DNA of 64,000 nt from Comamonas denitrificans (GCF_017368815.1 NZ_JAFNME010000008.1:1-64000), one strand, 5' to 3'. Numbered from the stretch's first letter, positions 44,792 to 53,892 are shown. The notes: generated by a model not told the origin, from the letters alone. Numbers and translations are program-made.

Positions 44792-45367
44792 ATGACTTTG
44801 ATCAACACCCAAGTGCAACCGTTTAAAACCCAAGCTTTTGTGAACCGCAATGGCAAGGGCGAATTTATCGAAGTGACCGAGCAAAGCCTCAAAGGCAAGT
44901 GGTCGGTGCTGATTTTCATGCCCGCAGCCTTCACCTTCAACTGCCCCACCGAAATCGAAGACGCGGCCGAGCACTACGCTGAATTCCAAAAAGCCGGTGC
45001 TGAGGTGTACATCGTCACCACCGACACCCACTTCTCGCACAAAGTCTGGCACGAAACCTCGGACGCTGTGGGCAAGGCCAAATTCCCGCTGGTGGGCGAT
45101 CCTACCCACCAACTGACCAACGCCTTTGGCGTGCACATCCCTGAAGAAGGCCTGGCCCTGCGCGGCACCTTCGTGATCAACCCCGATGGCGTGATCAAAA
45201 CCATGGAAGTGCACTCCAACGAAATCGCCCGCGACGTGTCGGAAACCCTGCGCAAGCTCAAAGCGGCCCAGTTCACCGCAGCCCACCCTGACCAAGTGTG
45301 CCCCGCCAAGTGGAAAGAAGGCGCTGCCACCCTGACCCCTTCGCTGGACCTGGTTGGCAAAATTTAA
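44792..45367 (+). CDS. ahpC: Alkyl hydroperoxide reductase subunit C
   Basis: 191 aa typical 2-Cys peroxiredoxin. The peroxidatic Cys51 is in FTFNCPTEIED (family usually FTFVCPTE) and the resolving Cys170 in VCPAKW, followed by the conserved C-terminus PSLDLVGKI. It reduces H2O2 and organic peroxides and is recycled by AhpF, encoded next. GGAAACTGC precedes ATG 44792. A strong terminator-like hairpin separates it from ahpF. Confidence 0.97.
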   Translation: MTLINTQVQPFKTQAFVNRNGKGEFIEVTEQSLKGKWSVLIFMPAAFTFNCPTEIEDAAEHYAEFQKAGAEVYIVTTDTHFSHKVWHETSDAVGKAKFPLVGDPTHQLTNAFGVHIPEEGLALRGTFVINPDGVIKTMEVHSNEIARDVSETLRKLKAAQFTAAHPDQVCPAKWKEGAATLTPSLDLVGKI

Positions 45368-45383
45368 TTTACTAACCTAGCTC

Positions 45384-45424
45384 AAAGCCGGACGGGTGCG
45401 AACACCGTACCGTCCGGCTTTTTA
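45384..45424 (+). terminator. Terminator/attenuator between ahpC and ahpF
   Basis: AAAGCCGGACGG (45384-45395) and CCGTCCGGCTTT (45410-45421) plus a T-run. It should limit read-through so that ahpC transcripts exceed ahpF. Confidence 0.9.
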
Positions 45425-45467
45425 TTGCCCAAAAATTTTAAAAATCACTGTTTTACGGAGGACACCG

Positions 45468-47024
45468 ATGCTTGACGATCAACTCAAAACCCAACTGGCC
45501 GCCTACCTGGAGCGCGTGACCCAGCCTTTCGAGCTGGTGGCCTCCCTGGACGAGAGCGAGACCTCGGCGCAAATGCGCGAGCTGCTCACCACCATCCAAA
45601 GCCTGCGCAGCGACAAAATCACCCTGCGCGAAGATGGCAACGACGCGCGCAAACCCTCGTTCACCCTGCAGCGCCAAGGAAGTAATAGCAGTCTGCGCTT
45701 TGCTGGCTTACCTTTGGGCCATGAATTCACCTCGCTGGTGCTGGCCCTGCTGTGGACGGGTGGCCACCCACCCAAAGAAGAGCAAGACCTGCTCGACCAA
45801 ATCAAAGCCATCGAAGGCGACTTTAACTTCGAGGTTTACATGAGCCTGGGCTGCCACAACTGCCCGGACGTGGTGCAGGCGCTGTCGCTCATGGCCATCC
45901 TGAACCCCCACATCAAAACCACCGTCATCGAAGGCGGTGCCTTCCGCCAAGAGGTGGAAGCCCGCGAAATCATGGCCGTGCCCATGGTGTACCTCAATGG
46001 CGAGGTGTTTGGCGCGGGCCGCATGCAGCTGGGCGAAATCGTCGCCAAGCTGGACACCGGCGCGGCCAAACGCGAAGCGGCCAAACTGTCGGCCAAAGAG
46101 GCATTTGAAGTGCTCATCATCGGCGGCGGCCCCGCAGGTGCGGCCGCAGCTATCTACACCGCGCGCAAAGGCATTCGCACCGGCATCGCCGCCGAGCGCA
46201 TCGGCGGCCAGGTGAACGACACGCTGGACATTGAAAACTACATCTCGGTCAATAAAACCGAAGGCCCAAAATTTTCCGCCGCACTGGAATCGCACATTGG
46301 CGACTACGACATTGACGTGATGCGCCTGCAACGCGCCGCCAAGCTGATTCCGGCCACCGAAAAAGGCGGCCTGATCACCGTCGAGCTGGAAAACGGCGGC
46401 CGCCTACAAGCCAAAAGCGTGGTGCTGTCCACCGGCGCGCGCTGGCGCAATATGAACGTGCCCGGCGAAGACCAGTACCGCACCAAAGGCGTGGCCTACT
46501 GCCCCAGCTGCGACGGCCCCCTGTTCAAGGGCAAGCGCGTGGCGGTCATTGGCGGGGGCAACTCGGGTGTGGAAGCGGCGATTGACCTGGCCGGTGTGGT
46601 CGAGCACGTCACCGTGTTCGAATTCATGCCCGAGCTCAAGGCCGATGCCGTACTGCAGAAAAAGCTGACCAGCCTGCCCAACGTCACCATCATCAAAAAT
46701 GCCCAAACCACCGAGGTGCTGGGCGACGGCAGCAAAGTCACGGGCCTGAGCTACAAAGACCGCAGCAATGACGAAGTCAAGCAGGTGCAGCTTGAAGGCA
46801 TTTTTGTGCAAATTGGCCTGCTGCCCAACACCGATTGGCTCAAAGACACGCTGGAGCTGAACAAGATGGGCGAAATCGTCATTGATGCCAAAGGCCAGAC
46901 CAGCGTGCCCGGCGTGTTTGCCGCTGGCGACTGCACCAACGTGCCGTACAAACAAATCATTGTGGCGGCCGGTGCCGGCGCAGTCGCAGGCCTGTCGGCC
47001 TTTGAGCACCTGATTCGCCACTAA
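45468..47024 (+). CDS. ahpF: Alkyl hydroperoxide reductase subunit F
   Basis: 518 aa flavoprotein disulfide reductase that recycles AhpC with NADH. The N-terminal tandem thioredoxin-like domain has the CHNC redox centre at 129-132. The FAD domain opens with [13 protein letters not shown] near 215-226, the second dithiol is CPSC around 345 (CPHC in E. coli), and [17 protein letters not shown] binds NADH. ACGGAGGACACCG precedes ATG 45468. It closes with [15 protein letters not shown], the second FAD motif. Confidence 0.97.
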   Translation: MLDDQLKTQLAAYLERVTQPFELVASLDESETSAQMRELLTTIQSLRSDKITLREDGNDARKPSFTLQRQGSNSSLRFAGLPLGHEFTSLVLALLWTGGHPPKEEQDLLDQIKAIEGDFNFEVYMSLGCHNCPDVVQALSLMAILNPHIKTTVIEGGAFRQEVEAREIMAVPMVYLNGEVFGAGRMQLGEIVAKLDTGAAKREAAKLSAKEAFEVLIIGGGPAGAAAAIYTARKGIRTGIAAERIGGQVNDTLDIENYISVNKTEGPKFSAALESHIGDYDIDVMRLQRAAKLIPATEKGGLITVELENGGRLQAKSVVLSTGARWRNMNVPGEDQYRTKGVAYCPSCDGPLFKGKRVAVIGGGNSGVEAAIDLAGVVEHVTVFEFMPELKADAVLQKKLTSLPNVTIIKNAQTTEVLGDGSKVTGLSYKDRSNDEVKQVQLEGIFVQIGLLPNTDWLKDTLELNKMGEIVIDAKGQTSVPGVFAAGDCTNVPYKQIIVAAGAGAVAGLSAFEHLIRH

Positions 47025-47060
47025 GCACGTTCTAAGCACGGCCTGAACAAGGCCGCCCAG

Positions 47061-47093
47061 AGGATGGCTGCGCTGGGCAGCCATCCTTTTTTT
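47061..47093 (+). terminator. Terminator of ahpF
   Basis: AGGATGGCTG (47061-47070) and CAGCCATCCT (47078-47087) with TTTTTT, 36 nt after the ahpF stop. Confidence 0.92.
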
Positions 47094-47185
47094 ATAGCTT
47101 GCACCGCTTATAAAACATCATTTTTTAGATGAATACGCTCAAAAATTGATTATTTATCAGCGGCTGATGCTTATAAAAAAATAGC
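47094..47185. repeat. Gene-end inverted repeat, copy 8 (ahpF/tRNA-Asp)
   Basis: ATAGCTTGCACCGCTTATAAA at the left; TTTATCAGCGG (47153-47163) pairs with CCGCTTATAAA (47104-47114) with one mismatch, and the right end finishes in TATAAAAAAATAGC. Directly follows the ahpF terminator. Confidence 0.75.
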
Positions 47186-47191
47186 AAAAAA

Positions 47192-47225
47192 AAAAGCCCC
47201 AAGTTATTTTTTACTTGGGGCTTTT
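47192..47225 (-). terminator. Terminator of the tRNA-Glu/tRNA-Asp transcript
   Basis: AAAAGCCCCAAGT (47192-47204) and ACTTGGGGCTTTT (47213-47225); on the minus strand a long T-run follows, about 10 nt after tRNA-Asp. Confidence 0.92.
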
Positions 47226-47234
47226 GACTGTTTT

Positions 47235-47311
47235 TGGCGGAGCGGACGGGACTCGAACCCGCGACCCCCGGCGTGACAGGCCGGTATTCTAACCAACTGA
47301 ACTACCGCTCC
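47235..47311 (-). tRNA. tRNA-Asp (anticodon GUC)
   Basis: 77 nt including encoded CCA. Acceptor GGAGCGG/CCGCTCC, D-arm AGTTCAGTTGGTTAGA, anticodon loop CTGTCAC with GTC, T-arm GGTTCGAGTCC, discriminator G as required for tRNA-Asp identity. Lies 2 nt downstream of tRNA-Glu on the same strand. Confidence 0.97.
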
Positions 47312-47313
47312 TT

Positions 47314-47389
47314 TGGCGACCCTACGGGGATTCGAACCCCGGTACTCACCGTGAAAGGGTGATGTCCTAGGCCTCTAGACGATAGGGTC
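47314..47389 (-). tRNA. tRNA-Glu (anticodon UUC)
   Basis: 76 nt including encoded CCA. Acceptor GACCCTA/TAGGGTC, anticodon loop CTTTCAC with TTC, T-arm GGTTCGAATCC, discriminator G. First of the two-gene tRNA transcript. Confidence 0.97.
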
Positions 47390-47486
47390 AAAACCTAGAA
47401 AGAAGAAAAAATCGTACAGAGCTTTTCTTCTTGAGTGAAGCCAGTGATTATAGCCAAAATTTTTATCTGTTTAAAAAAAAGCCACC

Positions 47487-48137
47487 CTATGGCCCACGCT
47501 GCAAGCTCACCAAACGCACAGCCAAACCAATCAGCACCAAGCCAGTGGCACGGTTCAGCCAGCGCTGCGCCCGGGCCGAGCCTTGCAGCAAACTGCCAAA
47601 CCAGCCGCTGAACAAGGCAATCGCCGCAAAGACCAAAAAGGTGGCCAGCATGAACACCCCGCCCAGCACCACAATTTGTCCCCCCACAGGGCCCAGGCGG
47701 GCATCGGCAAACTGGGGCAGCAGCGCCAAAAAGAAAATCAGCACTTTGGGATTGGTGGCATTCATGACGACACCACGCCCAACCATTTTGAGCGCTTCGT
47801 GCCCGGCCAGCGGTGGATGCCGCCCTGTCTGCGCCGTGCTGCTAACCCGCACCGGAGCCCGCAGCGCCCCCCAGGCCAGGTAGAACAAGTAGGCCGCCCC
47901 CAGCAGTTTTAAGGCCGTAAACGCCGCAGGCGATGCCGCCACCAAGGCCGCCAGCCCCAAAGCCACTGCGATGGTGTGGCCCAAAATGCCAATGCACAAG
48001 CCCACCACCACGGCCAGGCCTACACGCCAGCCGCGCTGGGCCGATTGCACAAGGACAAAAAGGTTGTCTGGCCCAGGGCTGAGTGCCAGCACCACACAGA
48101 GTCCAAAAAATGCCATGAGCACTTGCAAGCTGGGCAT
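47487..48137 (-). CDS. LysE/RhtB family exporter
   Basis: 216 aa, six TM segments. LALSPGPDNLFVLVQSAQRGWRVGLAVVVGLCIGILGH near the N-terminus is the RhtB signature, and MVGRGVVMNATNPKVLIFFLALLPQF the conserved middle. Likely exports an amino acid or related compound (homoserine, threonine, leucine are known for the family). ATG 48137 is preferred to TTG 48143. Confidence 0.9.
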   Translation of the reverse strand: MPSLQVLMAFFGLCVVLALSPGPDNLFVLVQSAQRGWRVGLAVVVGLCIGILGHTIAVALGLAALVAASPAAFTALKLLGAAYLFYLAWGALRAPVRVSSTAQTGRHPPLAGHEALKMVGRGVVMNATNPKVLIFFLALLPQFADARLGPVGGQIVVLGGVFMLATFLVFAAIALFSGWFGSLLQGSARAQRWLNRATGLVLIGLAVRLVSLQRGP

Positions 48138-48157
48138 GGTCAATCCGCGGTGAACGC

Positions 48158-48397
48158 TTAGCGCTGGGGTGCCAACGGGGCACGGGCGCTGCAGCGGGGG
48201 TTGTTAAAAGGAGGGCCGCGCCGCTGCCAGCCTTGGCTGGGCATGAATTGGGCGCAAACGCGCACATCGCTATCGAGTCGGCTGTGCCACCAGTACCACG
48301 GCGCTGGGGCTGCTTGGCTGGCGCGGGGCTGCAGGGAAAGGGTTAAAAGGATTAAAAAGATTAAAAGGGTGCCCACCCATACAAGCGATATGCGCAC
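48158..48397 (-). CDS. Small exported or anchored protein of unknown function
   Basis: 79 aa. An N-terminal hydrophobic segment (ISLVWVGTLLIFLILLTLSL) reads as signal peptide or anchor with possible cleavage after ASQA-A. The rest has two cysteines (VCAQFMPSQGWQRRGPPFNNPRC) that could form one disulfide in the periplasm. It starts 18 nt after folE and ends before lysE, so it is probably co-transcribed. The signal segment is encoded partly by three 9-bp near-repeats (48341-48367). No family recognised; expression is likely but not certain. Confidence 0.6.
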   Translation of the reverse strand: MRISLVWVGTLLIFLILLTLSLQPRASQAAPAPWYWWHSRLDSDVRVCAQFMPSQGWQRRGPPFNNPRCSARAPLAPQR

Positions 48398-48415
48398 TGG
48401 GCACTCCCCGGTCCG

Positions 48416-49150
48416 TTAAACATTGCGGCCTGGAATGAGGGCCAAGAACTCGCGCCGCAAGTTGGCATCGCGCAGAAAAGCACCGCGCATGACGGAGTTG
48501 AGCATCTTGCTGTCCATCTCGCGTACGCCGCGCCAGGACATGCAAAAGTGAGAGCACTCCATGACCACAGCCAAACCATCTGGTCGGGTTTTTTCCATGA
48601 TGGTGTCGGCCAGTTGGACGATGGCCTCTTCCTGGATTTGCGGGCGGCCCATGATCCAATCGACCAGGCGGGCGTACTTGGACAGGCCAATCACATTCGA
48701 TTGCTTGTTCGGCAGCACCCCCACCCACAGCTTGCCAATCACCGGGCACAGGTGATGGCTGCAAGCGCTGCGCACCGTGATGGGGCCAACAATCATCAGC
48801 TCATTCAAATACTCGGCATTGGGAAATTCGGTGAGGGCGGGCGCATGGGTGTAGCGGCCTTTAAAGACCTCTTTGACATACATCTTGGCCACGCGCCGGG
48901 CGGTGTCCTGGGTGTTGTGGTCATTGACTGTGTCAATCACCAAACTGTCGAGTACGCCCTGCATTTTTTCTGCCACTTCATCCAGCAGCTGCTCAAGTTC
49001 GTGGGGGTTCAGAAAAGCGGCAATATTGTCATTGGCATGAAAGCGCTGGCCAGCGTCTTGCAAGCGCTGGCGAATGATGGTGGAAATGGGCGTACCCTCT
49101 GCCGTAGCAGCGGGCACCGAGGCGGATGAAGAGGCCAAATCGGTAAACAT
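48416..49150 (-). CDS. folE: GTP cyclohydrolase I
   Basis: 244 aa. It converts GTP to dihydroneopterin triphosphate at the start of folate synthesis. The zinc-site block RSACSHHLCPVIGKLWVGVLP near 128-148, YLNELMIVGPITV and CSHFCMSWRGVRE are present. The N-terminus is about 30 residues longer than E. coli FolE and low in complexity. A gene-end palindrome lies between it and the upstream minus-strand gene. Confidence 0.95.
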   Translation of the reverse strand: MFTDLASSSASVPAATAEGTPISTIIRQRLQDAGQRFHANDNIAAFLNPHELEQLLDEVAEKMQGVLDSLVIDTVNDHNTQDTARRVAKMYVKEVFKGRYTHAPALTEFPNAEYLNELMIVGPITVRSACSHHLCPVIGKLWVGVLPNKQSNVIGLSKYARLVDWIMGRPQIQEEAIVQLADTIMEKTRPDGLAVVMECSHFCMSWRGVREMDSKMLNSVMRGAFLRDANLRREFLALIPGRNV

Positions 49151-49207
49151 GGGGCAATAGTAGCAGCGATTAAGTCGGTGAAAATTTAAAAGGAAATTCG
49201 CGTTTTA

Positions 49208-49236
49208 CGCTTATAGATAAATCGCTAATAGCTATA
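49208..49236. repeat. Gene-end repeat, copy 9 (after the endonuclease/phosphatase gene)
   Basis: On the minus strand ATAGCTATTAGCGATTTAT followed by CTATAAGCG, matching the family half-site with a short second arm. About 20 nt past the stop of the minus-strand gene at 49257. Confidence 0.7.
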
Positions 49237-49256
49237 TTAAAAATAGTTATCAAGGC

Positions 49257-50030
49257 TTAAAACCGAAATTCGGCAATCAAAGGCAAATGGTCGGACATGC
49301 GCCACCACACCCTGCCCTGGGGGACGTGCAAGCCCAGCGGAGTCAGCCCGCGCACATACACATGGTCCAGCTGGGCCAGGGGCAACCGGGCGGGGTAAGT
49401 CAGGGTGCTGGCATCTTGGCTCTCAAACTCGTACAGCCCATAGCTGGCCAGCATGCGTTTGAGTTGGCTACCCCAATCGTTGAAGTCCCCGGCCACGACC
49501 AAAGGTGCTCCGGGGGGTATTTCCCGCTCAATAAAGCGCTGCAGCTGCTGTATTTGGCGCACCCGGCTGCCTGGAATCAACCCCAAATGCACAACGATGG
49601 CATGCACCGGGCGGCCTTGAAACATCACCTCCACATGCAGCAGGCCGCGCTGCTCAAAACGGTGGTCGGACATGTCTTCATGCTGGTGGGTAATCACCGG
49701 CCAGCGCGTCAGCAGCGCATTGCCATGCTCGCCGTGGCGGGTAAAAGCATTGGTTTGGTACACCGCACGGTAGCCCTCAGGGGCCAGAAAATCGGCCTGC
49801 GGCACATCAGGCCAGCGCCGAAAGTACTCGGCTTCGCGCCGATTCATCTTGCGCACCTCTTGCAGGCAGACAATATCAGCGTCCATTTGCTCCACGGCCA
49901 ACCCCAGGTTGTGAATTTCCAGGCGGCGCGTCGGCCCCAGTCCTTGCACCCCTTTGTGGATGTTGTAGGTGGCAACGCGCAGCAGCTGCGGTGCGGGCGG
50001 CTCTCGGTGGGGATTGGTGGGGACGGTCAT
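49257..50030 (-). CDS. Endonuclease/exonuclease/phosphatase-fold protein (YbhP-like)
   Basis: 257 aa. RVATYNIHKGVQG at 18-30, CLQEVRKMNRREAE, VVAGDFNDW (metal and catalytic Asp/Asn) and MSDHLPLIAEF (catalytic Asp-His) make up the complete EEP active-site set. Members cut DNA, RNA or phosphoesters. The YbhP-like group often sits next to cardiolipin synthase genes; none is in this window. Substrate unknown. Confidence 0.9.
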   Translation of the reverse strand: MTVPTNPHREPPAPQLLRVATYNIHKGVQGLGPTRRLEIHNLGLAVEQMDADIVCLQEVRKMNRREAEYFRRWPDVPQADFLAPEGYRAVYQTNAFTRHGEHGNALLTRWPVITHQHEDMSDHRFEQRGLLHVEVMFQGRPVHAIVVHLGLIPGSRVRQIQQLQRFIEREIPPGAPLVVAGDFNDWGSQLKRMLASYGLYEFESQDASTLTYPARLPLAQLDHVYVRGLTPLGLHVPQGRVWWRMSDHLPLIAEFRF

Positions 50031-50317
50031 GGTGGGAAAAGTCCTGGTGGTCTACATGGGCCACAGCCGGCACAAGGGGCTTGGCCCAATAGCACGGCTT
50101 TCTATCAATAGCATATGTCGCATCGGTCGGTAGATTCAAGGGTCGGTCGGTGCGGAAAAACAATTTCCCGATCCCAGCATCCCAGTTCCTTGAAAAAAAG
50201 AAACAAGCCAAGGAATGCGAATGCATCTTGCTTCATAATCAAGCACCTGCACCAATTCCGGTGCTGCGACCCGTGTGCCATCTTTTTGCGCCCCTTTGTT
50301 TGCTGGATGCTTTGTCT

Positions 50318-51370
50318 ATGAATCCCGTGTCCCTTCGCTCATTTTCCCGCTTGGCGGTGTGCACTGCCTTTGCCGCTTTTTCCGCTTTGGCAGGTACGGT
50401 TGCCAGCGCTGCTGAAGAAATCAATCTGTACACCACGCGCGAACCGGCGCTGATCCAGCCGCTGCTCGATGCGTTCACGCAAGCACACCAAGGCAGCATC
50501 CAAGTCAATACGGTGTTTATCAAAGACGGCCTGCTCGAGCGCGTCAAAGCCGAGGGAGCCCGCTCCCCTGCCGATGTGCTGATGACGGTGGACATCGGCA
50601 ATCTGATCGATCTGGTCGATGGCGGCGTGACCCAGCCGGTGCAGTCGGCCGCCCTGGAAGCGGTCATTCCTGCGCACCTGCGCGATGCGCAAGGGCAATG
50701 GTTTGCCCTGTCCCTGCGTGACCGGGTGCTGTACGTGGAAAAAGACCTGCCGCTGACCCAATTTACCTACGACGATCTGGCCGACCCGAAGTGGAAAGGC
50801 AAAGTCTGCCTGCGCTCGGGCCAACACCCGTACAACACCGCGTTGGTGGCCGCCATGATTGCCCACCGGGGCGAGGCGCAGGCCGAGCAATGGCTGCGTG
50901 GCGTGAAAGCCAACCTGGCCCGCAAAGCCGCAGGTGGTGACCGCGATGTGGCGCGCGATATTCTGGGCGGCATTTGCGACATTGGCCTGGCCAATGCCTA
51001 CTACGTTGGCCACATGAAAAATGCCGCCGTCGGCACCGATGCCCGCAAATGGGGCGATGGTATCAAAGCCATTCGCCCCACGTTTGCCCAGACTGGCGGC
51101 ACACACGTAAACATCTCGGGGGCCGCCGTGGCCAAGCACGCGCCCCATAAAGACAATGCGGTCAAATTGCTTGAATACCTGGTGTCCGAACCTGCCCAGG
51201 CGCTGTACGCCCGCGCCAACTATGAATACCCGGTGCGGGCCAATGTCGCGCAAGACCCGGTGATGCAGGCGCTGGGGCCGCTGCAAGTCGATTCTCTGCC
51301 CATTGCCGAGATTGCCAAACACCGCAAGCAAGCCAGCCAATTGGTGGACAAAGTTGGCTTTGACCAGTAA
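50318..51370 (+). CDS. fbpA: Ferric-iron ABC transporter substrate-binding protein
   Basis: 350 aa. A signal peptide with cleavage after about residue 31 (TVASA-AEE) exports it to the periplasm. The mature start EINLYTTREPALIQPLLDAFTQAH is typical of FbpA/FutA proteins, and ANYEYPVRANV near the C-terminus carries the adjacent tyrosines that bind Fe3+. It begins the operon with the permease and ATPase genes. ATG 50318 matches the signal; the longer frame upstream is unsupported. I could not identify a convincing Fur box upstream. Confidence 0.92.
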   Translation: MNPVSLRSFSRLAVCTAFAAFSALAGTVASAAEEINLYTTREPALIQPLLDAFTQAHQGSIQVNTVFIKDGLLERVKAEGARSPADVLMTVDIGNLIDLVDGGVTQPVQSAALEAVIPAHLRDAQGQWFALSLRDRVLYVEKDLPLTQFTYDDLADPKWKGKVCLRSGQHPYNTALVAAMIAHRGEAQAEQWLRGVKANLARKAAGGDRDVARDILGGICDIGLANAYYVGHMKNAAVGTDARKWGDGIKAIRPTFAQTGGTHVNISGAAVAKHAPHKDNAVKLLEYLVSEPAQALYARANYEYPVRANVAQDPVMQALGPLQVDSLPIAEIAKHRKQASQLVDKVGFDQ

Positions 51371-51394
51371 GCATCGCCCAGCCCATTCAACCGT

Positions 51395-53047
51395 ATGCTG
51401 CTGCGCATGATGGACGCTGGCCGTGGCCGCTTCGCGCTGGCGGGGGCGATCATCATCGCGGCGCTGGTCGTGTTGCCCGTGGCCGTGCTGGCCGCACATG
51501 CTTGGATGGCCGACGTGGAGCACTGGGCACACTTGGCCCAATTTGTGCTGCCGCAAGCGCTGCGCAATACCGTGCTGCTGCTGCTGGGCGTGGGGCTGGT
51601 GTGCGCCGTGCTGGGCACCGGCAGCGCCTGGCTGGTCACGGCCTATGACTTTCCTGGGCGCGGCGTGCTGGCCTGGGCGCTGCTGCTGCCGCTGGCCGTG
51701 CCCACGTACATCGTCGCTTTTGCTTATCTGGATTTGTTGCACCCCATCGGCCCCATTCAAACGGCCTTGCGCACCTTGCTGGGCTACGACAGCCCACGCC
51801 AATTTCGCCTGCCGGACCTGCGCTCGCTGCAAGGGGCCATCTTCGTGCTGGGCTTTGTGCTCTACCCCTATGTGTACCTCACCACCCGGGCGATGTTTTT
51901 AACCCAATCGGCCAGCCTGCTGGAAGCAGCGCGCACCCTGGGGGCCAGCCGCTTGCAGGTGTTTCGCGAAGTCGCCTTGCCCCTGGCCCGCCCGGCCATT
52001 GCCGTGGGCATGAGTCTGGCCCTGCTAGAAACGCTCAACGACATCGGAGCCTCTGAATTCCTGGGCGTGCAAACGCTCACCGTGTCCATTTACACCACCT
52101 GGACCACCCGTTCCGACCTGGGCGCGGCAGCGCAAATTGCACTGAGCATGCTGGCCCTGGTACTGGCGCTGATCCTGCTGGAGCGCCATGGCCGCCGCCG
52201 CCAGCGCTTTGCCAATACCCAGCGCATGCGCCCCATGCAGCCCCACCGCCTGCATGGCCTGCCAGCGGCCGGGGCGCTGGTGCTGGGCGGCTTGCCGGTG
52301 GTGCTGGGCTTTGTTTTGCCAACGGCCTATCTGATCAATGAATCGGTCAAACGCCTGAATTTGGTGGGCAGCATCTCATCGGCCTTGCTCCAGGCACTGG
52401 GCAATACCGTGCTGGTGGCCGTCAGTGCCACGGTGCTGACCGTGGCCTGCGGCCTGATGCTGGCCTGGGCCGGGCGCTCGCTGCGCGAGAGCACACGCCG
52501 ACTGCTGCCGCGCGCCTGTGTGCGCATGGCCAGCCTGGGCTATGCCGTGCCAGGGACGGTGCTGGCCATCGGCCTGCTGCCCCCGCTGCTATGGGCCGAT
52601 CGGGTGCTGGGCCAAGTGCTGCAGTATTCCGGCCTGCTGCTCATGGGCAGCAGCGCCGCACTGGTGCTGGCGTATGCCATCCGCTTTCTGGCAATTCCGG
52701 CCGGCGGCATTGAGGCCGGGCTGTTGCGCATCCCGCCCTCGCTGGAGCAGGCCTCGCGCCTGCTGGGCGAAAGCTCAGGGCGCACACTGTGGCGCGTGCA
52801 CCTGCCGCTGCTCAAACCCGCCCTGGCCGCCAGCGCCTTGCTGGTGTTTGTGGACACCATGAAAGAGCTGCCCGCCACCTTGCTGCTGCGCCCGCTCAAC
52901 TTTGAAACCCTGGCCACCTGGTTGTATGCCGAAGCCGCCCGTGGCACCTACGAAGAAGGTGCGGTGGCGGCGCTGGCCATTGTGCTGACCGGCTTGCTGC
53001 CCGTCATCCTGCTGGCCCGCACCCAGGCATCCCGGGGCCACCACTAG
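51395..53047 (+). CDS. fbpB: Ferric-iron ABC transporter permease
   Basis: 550 aa, about 12 TM segments as two fused permease halves, each with an EAA-type loop (EAARTLGASRLQVFREVALPLARPAIAVG near 184-212, and EQASRLLGESSGRTLWRVHLPLLKPALAAS near 450-480). This doubled layout is the FbpB/CysTW-like permease of ferric-iron importers. It follows fbpA by 24 nt. No clear SD; ATGs at 51407 and 51410 are alternative starts. Confidence 0.93.
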   Translation: MLLRMMDAGRGRFALAGAIIIAALVVLPVAVLAAHAWMADVEHWAHLAQFVLPQALRNTVLLLLGVGLVCAVLGTGSAWLVTAYDFPGRGVLAWALLLPLAVPTYIVAFAYLDLLHPIGPIQTALRTLLGYDSPRQFRLPDLRSLQGAIFVLGFVLYPYVYLTTRAMFLTQSASLLEAARTLGASRLQVFREVALPLARPAIAVGMSLALLETLNDIGASEFLGVQTLTVSIYTTWTTRSDLGAAAQIALSMLALVLALILLERHGRRRQRFANTQRMRPMQPHRLHGLPAAGALVLGGLPVVLGFVLPTAYLINESVKRLNLVGSISSALLQALGNTVLVAVSATVLTVACGLMLAWAGRSLRESTRRLLPRACVRMASLGYAVPGTVLAIGLLPPLLWADRVLGQVLQYSGLLLMGSSAALVLAYAIRFLAIPAGGIEAGLLRIPPSLEQASRLLGESSGRTLWRVHLPLLKPALAASALLVFVDTMKELPATLLLRPLNFETLATWLYAEAARGTYEEGAVAALAIVLTGLLPVILLARTQASRGHH

Positions 53048-53071
53048 CTTGACTCTATTTACCCTATTGCC

Positions 53072-53809
53072 ATGCCCACTTTGCTTGCGCTTGAACACCT
53101 GCACCTGGCCTACGACACCGCACGGGGCCTGCGCACCGTCGTCCCAGATTTAAATCTAGAGCTCGAACGCGGACAAATCGGCTGCCTGCTGGGCGCTTCA
53201 GGCTGTGGCAAATCGACCGTGCTGCGGGCCATTGCCGGGTTCGAACCCGTGCGTGACGGGCGCATTGTGCTGGAGGGGCGGGTGCTGTCCTCGCCGCAGC
53301 AACAGGTCGCGCCAGAGCTGCGCCGCGTGGGCATGATGTTTCAGGACTACGCCCTGTTTCCGCACATGACGGTGGCTGGCAATGTGGGTTTTGGCCTGCG
53401 CCGCGCCAGCCCTCAAGAGCGCGCGGCCCGCGTGGGCGAGTTGCTGGAGCTGGTTGGCCTGTCCCACGCCCAGGACAGTTATCCGCACGAGCTCTCGGGC
53501 GGCCAGCAACAGCGCGTGGCCCTGGCCCGCGCCTTGGCCCCCGCGCCCGAGCTGCTGCTGCTGGACGAACCCTTCTCCAACCTGGACACCAACACCCGCG
53601 AGCACCTGGCACAAGAGGTGCGCCACATTCTGCAGGCCACAGGCCACACGGCGATCTTGGTCACGCACAACCAGGCCGAAGCCTTGGCGATTGCCGACCA
53701 CATTGGCAGCCTGTCCGGCGGGCAATTGCAGTACTGGGACAGCCCCAGCGCATTTCGGCAGCGGCTGGGCGAAGAACAAAAACAAAAAAAAGAGCTGTTA
53801 GCGGCTTAA
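53072..53809 (+). CDS. fbpC: Ferric-iron ABC transporter ATP-binding protein
   Basis: 245 aa. Walker A GASGCGKST at 41-49, Q-loop FQDYALFPHMTV, signature LSGGQQQRVALARAL, Walker B LLLLDEPFSNLD and H-loop THNQ are intact. It is about 100 residues shorter than FbpC proteins carrying the C-terminal regulatory domain; that domain is absent. The final KKKELLAA and the stop lie inside the left arm of a gene-end palindrome, so the repeat has shaped the C-terminus. Confidence 0.92.
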   Translation: MPTLLALEHLHLAYDTARGLRTVVPDLNLELERGQIGCLLGASGCGKSTVLRAIAGFEPVRDGRIVLEGRVLSSPQQQVAPELRRVGMMFQDYALFPHMTVAGNVGFGLRRASPQERAARVGELLELVGLSHAQDSYPHELSGGQQQRVALARALAPAPELLLLDEPFSNLDTNTREHLAQEVRHILQATGHTAILVTHNQAEALAIADHIGSLSGGQLQYWDSPSAFRQRLGEEQKQKKELLAA

Positions 53810-53875
53810 TCAACTTGGTTTCAGATTCTTTAAACCCTGAAACCAATACAGATTGTGCGCTAACAGCTCTTTTTT
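53786..53875. repeat. Gene-end inverted repeat, copy 10 (fbpC/aspS)
   Basis: The strongest copy: AAAAAAGAGCTGTTAGCG (53786-53803) pairs perfectly with CGCTAACAGCTCTTTTTT (53858-53875), and inside it GGTTTCAG (53817-53824) pairs with CTGAAACC (53837-53844). It lies between convergent fbpC and aspS and should act as a bidirectional terminator. Confidence 0.92.
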
Positions 53876-53892
53876 AAAGAGCAAATCGCGGT

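Noticed and set aside
50190-50250. Possible Fur box upstream of the ferric ABC operon (GCGAATGCATCTTGC region)
   Set aside because: Symmetry is poor and too few positions match the Fur consensus. Regulation by Fur remains likely on functional grounds only.
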